DNA of 9,605 bases, taken from the NCBI GenBank assembly GCA_937942965.1, contig CALDGN010000094.1:1-9605 (forward strand), read 5' to 3'. Source of the DNA: an uncultured Acidimicrobiales bacterium. Its GTDB lineage: Bacteria; Actinomycetota; Acidimicrobiia; Acidimicrobiales; UBA10347. The translations under genes were made by a program, and so were the position numbers. Below the pieces are notes generated by a model. It did no database searches, was not told the origin of the DNA, and was given only the letters and a program-made list of their open reading frames with translations. This document shows, in pieces, positions 5,501 to 9,605 of this stretch. How positions within the stretch are numbered: position 1 is the stretch's first letter; each line of letters begins with the position of its first letter.

Positions 5501-7374
5501 GGCCGAGCGGCGCCACCGTCACGATCCCTCTCGAGCTCACGGTGTCGGGCGACGCTTCGGCCGCGGGCACGCCGCTGCAGGTCGGCATCACGGCTTCGAC
5601 CATCGACGACGACGGTTTCCCGGCGACGCCAGCTCCGGTCTTCGACGACGTCGACGGCGATGCGACGAACCTCGCCCAGGTCGACCTCTTCGACTTGGCG
5701 CTCACGGTGCGGGTCGACGCCAGCGTTGCACTTCCACCGGAACCCGAATCGACCGTCACCTTCTTCATCGACGTCATCAACCAAGGCACCATTCCGGCGA
5801 CCGCGGTCGAGGTGGCCCTGCATCCCGCAGCCGATCAATGGCTACCGCCCGCCGAGCCGATTGTTGGGATCGTCGACGCCGCCAACCCACTCGTCCCAGG
5901 AGCGACGGTGACGACCCCGGTCACGCTCACGCTCGCGGCCGATGCCAACCTGGACCTCGCGTCGCTCGTCGCCGAGATCTCATCCGCGTCGGGCATCGAC
6001 TTCGACTCGACGCCAGACCGCGACTCGACGAACGATGCAGCTCCAGTTGCAGCAGGCGATCCGACGGATGATGCCACCGACAACCGCTCGGGCGACGAAG
6101 ACGACCACGATCTCGCCGACGTCCAACCGCCAACCTCGGCCTTGGGTAACCAGATCTGGTTCGACGGCGATCATGACGGTCTCCGTGGCGAGGACGAGCA
6201 GCCGGCGGCCGGTGTTCTGGTCGAGTTGCTGCTCGATGCGAACAGCGATGGAGTTGCCGATGACCGCGATCTCAGCGGCGCTATCGACAACGCCGATCGT
6301 CTGGCCACGACCACCACGGATGCCGACGGGCTGTTCCGCTTCGATGACGTCGCGGCGGGCACGTACCTCATCGCCATTCCTGCATCGGAGTTCCGCGCTG
6401 GCGGACCCCTCGCCGGCTGGTCGGCCACGATCCAACCCGAAGACGCACCCGTCGACGGCGCCAACGATGGTCAACTTCGATCGGACGGTGGCGTGACCTC
6501 GGCGACGATCACGGTCACAGGCTTCGGCCCGCTGGGCGAAGAGCCGAACAACGCGTCCGATCTGCCCGACGAGCGCACCGACCTGACCATCGACTTCGGA
6601 CTCGGCCAATGGAGCCTCGGCAACCAGGTCTGGTACGACACGATCGAGAACGGCCTCTTCGACGCGGGAGAAGAAGGCGTCGGCGGCGCACGGCTCTACC
6701 TCTTCGTCGATGCGAATGAGGATGGAACGGCCGACGACGCGAACGCCGACGGTGCTCTCACGGCAGTTGATGCGGTCGCGACTACGACTGCGGACGCCAA
6801 GGGCCGCTACCGCTTCGACGGACTTGGATCTGGCACCTACATCGTCGCCGTCGCGGACGTCACGATGCGAGGCACGCTGGGTGATTGGGCGATCTCACGC
6901 TTCTCTCGCTCGGCCTACTCGGATCGAGACAACGACTCGAACGCCGCCGGCTGGAGCGGGCTACACGTGTTGTCGTTCCCGGTCCGCATGGGTGATGGCG
7001 ACAAGGTCAACCTGACGGTCGACTTCGGATTCGAGGTCGCCGAGGTCGCACCGATCGTGTGGCCCGAAACCGATCTCACTGGCTTCAACAACCCGACCAC
7101 GTTTGGTCAAACAAACGAGCCGACATTCTTTGGTCCCAGCGTCTGCGAGGACCTCACCGACTTCGAGAGCTTCGGCGATGTCGACCTCTTCGAAGACGGC
7201 GAGGATCTCGGGGAATCGTTCGACTTTGTCGAAGCGGCTTTCTTCGAGGACGGCCCCGAGGGCCCACTCGCCTTCACCGGCAGCAACAGTCGCACGCTCG
7301 TGTCCTGGGCCGCCATGTTGATTGTGTTCGGTGCAGTCCTCGTCGGCGTCAGCCGCGACCCCGACGAAGACTGA
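1..7374 (+). CDS. Giant modular surface protein (DUF11-like repeats, SdrD B-like domains, LAFTG anchor), 5'-partial
   Basis: The reading frame is open from the first base to TGA at 7372-7374, giving 2457 visible codons. The GTG at 7 is probably not the true start: the two codons before it are open, there is no signal peptide, and the protein begins in the middle of a beta-rich module, so the gene should continue upstream. Visible order: Cys-paired modules (1-2520), a DUF11-like array (2521-6120), two SdrD B-like domains (6139-7038), an acidic Phe-rich segment (7141-7266), then LAFTG plus one hydrophobic helix (7267-7371). This is the layout of a sortase-anchored stalk or adhesin. Composition is extreme: very rich in Asp, Val and Ala, and I count only seven lysines (codons at 559, 3196, 3361, 3454, 4411, 6799, 7003). 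No enzymatic domain is seen. The class is confident; the ligand and exact role (adhesion, matrix or S-layer-like coat) are unknown. Confidence 0.93.
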   Translation, partial: NTVIESQLSPGIVVGDIDVASAPGFVVVSQTGDAAVAVEPTLVQLQRGSDLLDGETVSFVVHGRVGPNADEGAVLDHLVLAASNNTSTASAAAAPIIVANTANWTISGFASGEATYGRNETHRVAICGPTEANTAHGDLVLDLALPDGSAIVDSGEGEVTPTGLRWLVPAVTAADLADEHDVDLAAKRAPEYCHEFFPTVRWGAPDFVLGDAIPVTLTLTDSSGVAADSLCVIGCRVDAALSLVASTTVIEATVTGPDVVNAGGLAEWDVAFDASATVEDVQVPLLDVLLPVGLQLERIDLSGLPDGAEAQVYASTDAGDSFGPEPIRTGDTDASMFDRSAFDPAVGASVSINALQIRFTSAAGEPLLRAGGQPNLTLVSSPDPVQPPVGSAELCAMATSANAASIEGQSCHVVAVQDAAASFGPVASVITPAAPTTDQVVSTIVQIPMSNGATIIEPIVGALLPVGFEFRGLDAVNAPEWVAAPPRPIIETTPDHDGTGRTLVTFHWTDTDDGRLASHAFAWTPAEMRAAGIYSQLDLELVWRIAAPGGHPSGVDPIDVAATSLISPPASCPVGATLRDDQLGLGTALVCATETATDTTSGASLIQTNLAAGVELLPFAPIDPTETWCDPIRIDDVEWTSSTCAAPSTPNGRVQFRSEVTNTGNRGLTDVWSYGLLPLRDDVGIDPDTWQTPRGSELAASLTGPLVVSGLPWEPLEADDVVVEYSSAADPCRNELSDALAPWPPTCVDDWTASPPNWADVTAWRVHVPFDRSAFAGATTFEISGEMLVAADADFETIGTAVVAHVGLDSIDAARVRTEPQPISIVVPREDDIIAADPALLPHDLALIAAVNADDSVDLHDGPHGGDGFVVDLDVINQGAPVDSIDVALHADPSVVIDGVSGSVLTDGGGSITWSVTPGSPAVLALSGTVARADEVRIPLPVRIADEWASADWSENPLNLIAEIARFDAVGASGVLVDHDSTADLDPTNDVAPATPGDPGDGVRTGDGQPDSGVDADPVADDEDDHDIAGVPLWDLALDVALGDGYDVALDWADPVAAWVITVENKGPRPAFDITVEQTLPAGMSWVDAGAPTADDASITVGDQGQITIDRLDPGAVTSWKATVRATDPAVHDFVFEAAVAGFSDEADLEAKPSALVQDLDGADLEGSSAVWLPWDVAVALNHRATTGLPISTTTAIAFDLVVQNVGRDIDLVVVDVQLGEAGLGALAPDPSMVIVDELGRPIRTTWDLSDPSQPRIQIERSDGAPLSNGARVVVPVDASAVDLSVDPTALEVAAVLSGLDAAPILGSTPDEVVSAVDVNPANDLSELVVPMWDLALSIADDAPILRTVEDRVVADWTITIENQGNRDATDIVVDVDLGDRLVAETTTPVIVPFLAPGEQVDVVVESTFTDGFAGSFAVTAQILSLADANREPQRDVDSRPGELATVDEPFEDDEQRLDRTLPSAIELAVKHRSTTGLPIQPGDSSVTFDVTVRNVGRPLNEVTIVLAAPGLGPVVVDAVDAPFSLRAGELPSSLVLVLPADAPLMPDGIVTLPVTIPIPEDWDGSTPRLVVEADNASAPAAAPMAFWDVALDLELAPEQSENITTSESVQWALTIANEGNQDARAVAVAVALPTGMSWVGLEGPGASAVADDASGEVIVSLDRVVAGETATVILSTELDATDRSLFRLVAELVDFDADADPANEPNPMAGDIDSTPRRVAEANLVDGIGQAALSPAEDDQDAADVSLLADVAVGLVLDPATPPRAGDTSSWTISATNQGLDLADATFVLDLDERWIAFDASTLPTVTGGADALAITWDLTNPTAPQARVTGDWPSGATVTIPLELTVSGDASAAGTPLQVGITASTIDDDGFPATPAPVFDDVDGDATNLAQVDLFDLALTVRVDASVALPPEPESTVTFFIDVINQGTIPATAVEVALHPAADQWLPPAEPIVGIVDAANPLVPGATVTTPVTLTLAADANLDLASLVAEISSASGIDFDSTPDRDSTNDAAPVAAGDPTDDATDNRSGDEDDHDLADVQPPTSALGNQIWFDGDHDGLRGEDEQPAAGVLVELLLDANSDGVADDRDLSGAIDNADRLATTTTDADGLFRFDDVAAGTYLIAIPASEFRAGGPLAGWSATIQPEDAPVDGANDGQLRSDGGVTSATITVTGFGPLGEEPNNASDLPDERTDLTIDFGLGQWSLGNQVWYDTIENGLFDAGEEGVGGARLYLFVDANEDGTADDANADGALTAVDAVATTTADAKGRYRFDGLGSGTYIVAVADVTMRGTLGDWAISRFSRSAYSDRDNDSNAAGWSGLHVLSFPVRMGDGDKVNLTVDFGFEVAEVAPIVWPETDLTGFNNPTTFGQTNEPTFFGPSVCEDLTDFESFGDVDLFEDGEDLGESFDFVEAAFFEDGPEGPLAFTGSNSRTLVSWAAMLIVFGAVLVGVSRDPDED
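2932..3090 (+). repeat. Full-length acidic inter-module linker, copy 1
   Basis: The linker runs from DHDST through DLDPTND, a Gly/Pro/Asp stretch (PGDPGDG, TGDGQPDSG) and DDEDDHD to the next module's opening strand. The pattern D-x-D-S-T, then (P/S)TND, then DEDDHD is a familiar inter-module linker in DUF11-type surface proteins. Dense Asp at alternating positions would suit Ca2+ binding, which is an inference. Internal linkers of the same protein are shortened remnants: VDSRPGEL near 4315, DIDSTPRR near 5137 and DDVDGD near 5644. Confidence 0.65.
3514..3987 (+). repeat. B-type module, copy 1
   Basis: The module opens WLPWDVAVALNH, continues ATTGLPI (3553-3573) and VQNVGR (3607-3624), and contains TWDLSDPSQP starting near 3736. 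It is the closest relative in the window of the module at 4387-4752. The 27 bases from 3547 match those from 4414 at 24 positions, an offset of 867 bases; the VxNVGR motifs sit 870 bases apart, so there is one codon of length difference. This copy keeps a longer C-terminal half than copy 2, including the TWDL segment. It sits between two A-type modules, giving an A-B-A-B-A order. Confidence 0.7.
4387..4752 (+). repeat. B-type module, copy 2
   Basis: The module opens PSAIELAVKH, followed by STTGLPI (4420-4440) and VRNVGR (4477-4494). Compared with copy 1 at 3514-3987 it is about 35 codons shorter: the TWDL-x-(D/N)-P segment is absent, and it ends in a small-residue run (ASAPAAAPM) instead of an acidic linker. 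The nucleotide match to copy 1 is strong only over the TTGLPI core and falls off quickly, which suggests an old duplication followed by divergence. Confidence 0.68.
5998..6120 (+). repeat. Full-length acidic inter-module linker, copy 2
   Basis: The linker carries DFDSTPDRDSTND, AAGDPTDDATD and GDEDDHDLAD, the same order of elements as the linker at 2932-3090 but 12 codons shorter. It closes the last DUF11-like module and leads into the first SdrD B-like domain. Together with the first copy it brackets the inner six modules of the array. Confidence 0.65.
6139..6609 (+). other. SdrD B-like domain 1 with Asp-loop insertion
   Basis: The domain starts LGNQIWFD and has the family's first loop D-x-D-x-D-G with an acidic residue at position 12 (6163-6198, DGDHDGLRGEDE), the EF-hand-like Ca2+ site known in SdrD B repeats. 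It continues VELLLDAN, TTTTDADGLFRFDDV and GTYLIAIP, the typical middle and end of the fold, and closes TDLTIDFGL. Between the strands is an extra 21-residue Asp loop (6235-6297) that reads as two overlapping EF-hand patterns. There is no lysine in the domain, so it cannot form the Lys-Asn/Asp isopeptide bond seen in some CnaB relatives. Confidence 0.85.
6610..7038 (+). other. SdrD B-like domain 2 with Asp-loop insertion
   Basis: The domain starts SLGNQVWYD and carries GVGGARLYLFVDAN, ATTTADAKGRYRFDGL, GTYIVAVAD and a closing VNLTVDFGF. It parallels domain 1 strand for strand, including a same-length Asp loop at 6709-6771 (DANEDGTADD, then NADGALTAVD). Its first loop (DTIENGLFDAGE) has Ile where a ligand at position 3 is expected, so the ordinary SdrD B calcium site looks weakened here while the inserted loop is intact. 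Confidence 0.85.
7141..7266 (+). other. Acid- and Phe-rich membrane-proximal segment
   Basis: These 42 residues contain 16 Asp/Glu, 7 Phe and no Lys, Arg or His (for example DFESFGDVDLF and ESFDFVEAAFF). The segment follows a short Asn/Thr/Phe stretch and directly precedes the sorting motif. It holds the only cysteine of the protein after 2241 (codon 7144). It is not a recognised domain. A wall-spanning or pre-anchor linker is the likely role by position. Confidence 0.6.
7267..7371 (+). other. C-terminal LAFTG sortase sorting signal
   Basis: LAFTG (7267-7281) is followed by SNSRT, an 18-residue hydrophobic segment from Leu at 7297 to Val at 7348, and the tail SRDPDED. The LAxTG form of the motif is the one known for class E sortases of high-GC actinobacteria, instead of LPxTG used by class A. 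The expected reaction is cleavage between Thr and Gly and transfer to the cell wall. The tail is odd: one Arg followed by four acids, where a cluster of basic residues is normal. The sortase gene is not in this window. Confidence 0.85.
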
Positions 7375-7423
7375 ACGACCGCAGGTCCCCATCGTCGCTT
7401 TCGTGTCCGGCTGGTCGGGCTGA

Positions 7424-7429
7424 CATCAT
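7424..7429 (+). promoter_or_regulatory. Possible -10 hexamer for a leaderless transcript
   Basis: The hexamer CATCAT occupies -12 to -7 relative to the A of the ATG at 7436. It keeps the A and T of the ANNNT core, placed as in actinobacterial leaderless promoters. No Shine-Dalgarno sequence is visible before this ATG, which fits. The match is only four of six to TATAAT and there is no clear -35, so this may be chance. The rest of the 61-base gap 7375-7435 shows no hairpin with a T-run and no operator-like palindrome. Confidence 0.22.
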
Positions 7430-7435
7430 CGACGC

Positions 7436-8524
7436 ATGGAACTCGGTGTCTGCGTTGCGTCCAAGATCGACGATCTCGACTATGTCGTCGAAGCGGAGCG
7501 GCTCGGCTTCGCCAGTGCATGGTTCGCCGACAGCCAGATGATTTGGAGCGACGTGTACGCCACGATGGCGCTCGCCGCTGACCGCACCTCGACGATCCGG
7601 ATCGGCACTGGTGTCTCGGTTGCCGCAACTCGACCTGCCCCGGTGACCGCCGCATCGATGGCGACGATCAATCGCATCGCTCCGGGTAGGACCTTTTGCG
7701 GGATCGGCACGGGCAATACGGCGATGCGGATCATGGGTCACAAGCCGATGACGATCGCCCAATTCGACCAATACCTGAGTGAGCTGCGCCCGCTGCTTCG
7801 GGGTGACGAGGCGATGGTCGAGTGGCGCAGTCGGACCTCGCCCGTGCGCCACATCATGCCCGACGACGGGTTCGTGAACTTCGAAGATCCGATCCCGATG
7901 TACGTGTCTGGATTCGGACCGAAATCGCTCGCGCTCGCCGGCAAGCACGGCGACGGTCTCGTGCTCTCCGTCCCGCCCGACCCGGCACTAGCCGAGCGGG
8001 TGTGGGGCTCGGTGGAGCGCGGCGCAGCCGAAGCTGATCGAGTGATCGACCGCGCCGCCTTCCCGGCCACGACCTTGAACACCATCGTCGTGCTCGAATC
8101 GGGTGAGACGGTCGGCTCGGCGCGGGTGCGTGACCTCTGCGGTGCGTTCGCAATCGCCAGCCTCCACTACAGCTATGACCAGTGGCGCAACTTCGGACGG
8201 GTGCCAGCGAATCCAGCGGTCGCCGAGGTCTGGGATGATTACACCGCGATGCTCGACAAGGTCCCCGAAGACCGACGCCACCAACGAGTCCACGCGGGTC
8301 ACAACTGCTGGGTGCTTCCCGAAGAGGAGCGATTCGTCACGCCAGCCCTCATCGAGTCGTCGTGCCTCGTCGGCACCGAAGACCAGATCATCGAGCGCCT
8401 GCTCGGCCTCAAGGCGGCCGGCATCGACCAGATGATGTTGCTACCGCCGTTCGATCCGCGCTTCGAGATCATTCGCACGGTCGGGGAGCGGATCATCCCG
8501 GCCCTGGGCGAGGCTGCGGCGTGA
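7436..8524 (+). CDS. LLM class flavin/F420-dependent oxidoreductase (luciferase-like)
   Basis: The gene encodes 362 residues, a normal length for the bacterial luciferase-like TIM-barrel family, which includes the methylenetetrahydromethanopterin reductase-like branch. Family marks: MELGVCVASK as the first strand; GFASAWFADSQ with WSDVY at residues 24-41; the TSTIRIGTGV strand at 51-60; TRPAPVTAASMATI at 65-78; GRTFCGIGTGNTAMRIMG at 84-101 (the Gly-rich stretch near the cofactor phosphate); and FGPKSLALAGKHGDGLVLS at 160-178. An insertion at about 225-310 rich in Trp, Tyr and His (LHYSYDQWRNFGR, AGHNCW) probably caps the substrate pocket. Such proteins reduce or oxidise substrates with F420 or FMN, and the sequence does not settle which; F420 is plausible in an actinobacterium. 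The stop overlaps the next gene's start. Substrate unknown. Confidence 0.9.
   Translation: MELGVCVASKIDDLDYVVEAERLGFASAWFADSQMIWSDVYATMALAADRTSTIRIGTGVSVAATRPAPVTAASMATINRIAPGRTFCGIGTGNTAMRIMGHKPMTIAQFDQYLSELRPLLRGDEAMVEWRSRTSPVRHIMPDDGFVNFEDPIPMYVSGFGPKSLALAGKHGDGLVLSVPPDPALAERVWGSVERGAAEADRVIDRAAFPATTLNTIVVLESGETVGSARVRDLCGAFAIASLHYSYDQWRNFGRVPANPAVAEVWDDYTAMLDKVPEDRRHQRVHAGHNCWVLPEEERFVTPALIESSCLVGTEDQIIERLLGLKAAGIDQMMLLPPFDPRFEIIRTVGERIIPALGEAAA
8508..8513 (+). promoter_or_regulatory. Ribosome binding site for the AMP-ligase gene
   Basis: GCGAGG lies inside the end of the oxidoreductase gene, seven bases before GTG at 8521. Its purine core and spacing support GTG 8521 over the next in-frame candidate, ATG at 8710-8712, which falls inside the conserved domain. 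Confidence 0.6.
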
Positions 8525-9605
8525 GCACCGGCCCTCAGGAGCCGTTCCGCTGCGAGACGGTCGTCGAGCTACTGCAATCGTCGCGGTCGCGGATCCTCGA
8601 CGGAGACGGAGGCGAGCGATCATGCGCGGACGTCCTCGAGTCCGGCCGTCAGCTCGCCACCGACTTACGCGCCTCGGGAGTACGACCTGGCGATCGAGTC
8701 GCCATCCAGATGCCAAACAGTTCGCTCTATGTCGACCTCCTGGCCGCGGCGGCCATCGGCGGTTTCGTGGTCATGTCCGTCAATCTGCGTTTCGCCGAGT
8801 CGCTGGCCTCGTCGATCATCGAACGGTCCGGCGCCCGCACGACGATTCGTAGCCATGCAGATCTCCCGTCGGGCACAGCGGATGAACTCGGGGAGCTCAG
8901 TCGAGCGGCGTCCCCCGCCGACCGGTACGTGATCTTCACGACCTCGGGTACGACCAGCGCCCCCAAACTGGTCGTGCACAACCAGCGGTCAGTCACCGCC
9001 CACGCGGGCGACGTCGCCGCTGTGTTCGGCTACGACGAAGATGCCGTTGTCCTCGTTCCGCTTCCGCTTTGCGGCGTCTTCGGTTTCACGGTCTTCTGGG
9101 GCGCGCTTGCGGGCCATGCGACCGTGATCCTGCCGTCCGCGTTCGAAGCCGAAGCGACCGCGGCGATCATCGAACAGCACGGCGTGACGTCGTTGCACGG
9201 CAGCGACGACATGTTCCACCGCCTACTCGCAACCGACGCCGACCTGTCTTCGATCACGACGTCGGGGTACGCCCGCTTTAACAGCGCACTCGATGGCATC
9301 GTCGAACGATGCGAAGCCCGCGGCGTGCCGCTCTCCGGGCTCTACGGCATGAGCGAAGTCCAAGCCCTGTTCGCCTGGCGCGGTGGTCGAGGTCTGCCCC
9401 TCGATGAACGGTGGCGGCCAGCCGGTCCGCTGGTCTCGCCCAATGCGGCCTGCCGAGTCGTCGACGACGAACTGCAGGTCCAAGGCCCAAGTCTCTTCGA
9501 GGGCTACCTGGCTGATGGCGGCGACGAGATCGACCGCGAGCTCACCGACCGCCACTTCGACGGCCCCTGGTTCCGGACCGGCGATATCGCCAGCGAAGAT
9601 GGCCC
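8521..9605 (+). CDS. AMP-forming acyl-CoA synthetase/ligase family protein, 3'-partial
   Basis: The frame is open from GTG 8521, overlapping the upstream TGA as GTGA, to the window end; 361 full codons are visible. It belongs to the adenylate-forming (ANL) superfamily: an N-terminal half with GVRPGDRVAIQMPNS at residues 53-67, the ATP/phosphate loop FTTSGTTSAPK at 139-149, YGMSE at 275-279 (the A5 position) and RTGDI at 352-356 (the A7 Asp for AMP ribose). Such enzymes make an acyl-AMP and pass the acyl group to CoA in the cytosol. Several usually conserved positions differ: PLPLCGVFG (about 180-188) where a His or aromatic before the VFG is common, HGSDDMF where G-(V/T)-PT-M is usual, and TSGYARF where SGGAP is usual. 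The N-terminal part before the P-loop is rather short. The A8 hinge and catalytic A10 lysine lie beyond the window. Substrate unknown; coupling to the oxidoreductase suggests a shared pathway. Confidence 0.9.
   Translation, partial: MSTGPQEPFRCETVVELLQSSRSRILDGDGGERSCADVLESGRQLATDLRASGVRPGDRVAIQMPNSSLYVDLLAAAAIGGFVVMSVNLRFAESLASSIIERSGARTTIRSHADLPSGTADELGELSRAASPADRYVIFTTSGTTSAPKLVVHNQRSVTAHAGDVAAVFGYDEDAVVLVPLPLCGVFGFTVFWGALAGHATVILPSAFEAEATAAIIEQHGVTSLHGSDDMFHRLLATDADLSSITTSGYARFNSALDGIVERCEARGVPLSGLYGMSEVQALFAWRGGRGLPLDERWRPAGPLVSPNAACRVVDDELQVQGPSLFEGYLADGGDEIDRELTDRHFDGPWFRTGDIASEDG

Larger units (their letters stand above)
2521..6120 (+). repeat. Array of about eight DUF11-like beta-sandwich modules
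   Basis: Modules are recognised by an opening W/HD-(L/V)-A-(L/V) strand, then a strand ending N-(Q/E/K/V)-G, and a closing acidic linker with D-x-D-S-(T/R)-P or a remnant of it. Estimated units: D0 2521-3090, A1 3091-3513, B1 3514-3987, A2 3988-4386, B2 4387-4752, A3 4753-5238, C 5239-5682, D 5683-6120. The A units carry W-x-(I/L)-T-(I/V)-x-N-x-G (ITVENKG, ITIENQG, LTIANEG). The B units carry TTGLPI and V-x-N-V-G-R. D0 and D share DVINQG. This is the layout of the DUF11/conserved-repeat (TIGR01451-like) family, which forms extended stalks in secreted bacterial proteins. No cysteine occurs in the whole array. Unit borders could shift by ten or so residues. Confidence 0.8.

Noticed and set aside
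3771..5792. A 673-codon open frame on the minus strand opposite the DUF11-like array
   Set aside because: It is rich in Ser, Arg and Thr, has no recognisable domain and lies wholly opposite a well-supported gene. Long stop-free antisense frames are expected in GC-rich coding DNA dominated by GTC, GAC and GCC codons.
2521..6120. Direct DNA repeats as a mobile element or CRISPR-like array
   Set aside because: The periodicity follows codons and protein modules, identity is high only in short cores, and there are no conserved repeats with spacers, terminal inverted repeats or transposase motifs.
6139..7038. CnaB-type isopeptide bonds in the SdrD B-like domains
   Set aside because: Domain 1 has no lysine. 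The two lysines of domain 2 (6799, 7003) are not in the first-strand position used for the crosslink.
7376..7417. CGACC (7376-7380) pairing with GGTCG (7413-7417) as a terminator hairpin
   Set aside because: Five base pairs with a 32-base loop and no T-run; this is not a credible terminator.
7349..7948. A 199-codon minus-strand frame opposite the oxidoreductase start
   Set aside because: It is Arg/His-rich with no family resemblance and overlaps both the clear luciferase-like gene and the end of the giant gene.
1..9605. Frequent GTCGAC and CGATCG hexamers
   Set aside because: They follow from common Val-Asp, Ile-Asp and Arg-Ser codon pairs in Asp-rich GC-rich coding sequence; there is no spacing pattern suggesting a regulatory or uptake signal.

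Overview
The window is GC-rich and fully coding on the + strand. It suggests a high-GC actinobacterium, most likely of the Acidimicrobiia (Ilumatobacter-like) type. That placement is an inference from the very Asp-rich, Lys-poor protein composition, the LAFTG-type surface-sorting signal, and a luciferase-like oxidoreductase of the kind abundant in F420-using actinobacteria. No taxonomic marker gene is present.

Region 1 (1-7374) is the 3' part of one giant gene for a modular cell-surface protein. It enters from upstream; 2457 codons are visible. In order it shows: (i) an N-terminal third of divergent beta-sandwich-like modules carrying twelve cysteines, mostly in close pairs (1-2520); (ii) a cysteine-free array of about eight DUF11-like modules (2521-6120), whose first and last modules resemble each other and carry full-length acidic 'DEDDHD' linkers; (iii) two SdrD B-like domains with EF-hand/thrombospondin-3-like Asp loops (6139-7038); (iv) a short Phe- and acid-rich segment (7141-7266); and (v) an LAFTG sorting motif, a single hydrophobic helix and an unusually acidic tail (7267-7371). 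The likely role is a long, calcium-stiffened stalk or adhesin anchored by a class E-type sortase.

Region 2 (7375-7435) is a 61-base gap with no convincing terminator. It has a weak -10-like hexamer placed as expected for a leaderless transcript of the next gene.

Region 3 (7436-9605) is a two-gene unit. A 362-aa luciferase-like (LLM class) flavin/F420-dependent oxidoreductase overlaps by four bases (GTGA) with an AMP-forming acyl-CoA synthetase/ligase-family gene that runs off the right edge. The overlap and an internal Shine-Dalgarno suggest translational coupling and a shared catabolic or acyl-activation pathway whose substrate cannot be read from the sequence. The ligase has the ATP-binding motifs but unusual residues at usually conserved substrate-side positions. 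Nothing links this pair functionally to the surface protein beyond adjacency and strand.

I found no RNA genes, mobile elements, CRISPR arrays, origins or attachment sites, and no credible minus-strand gene.
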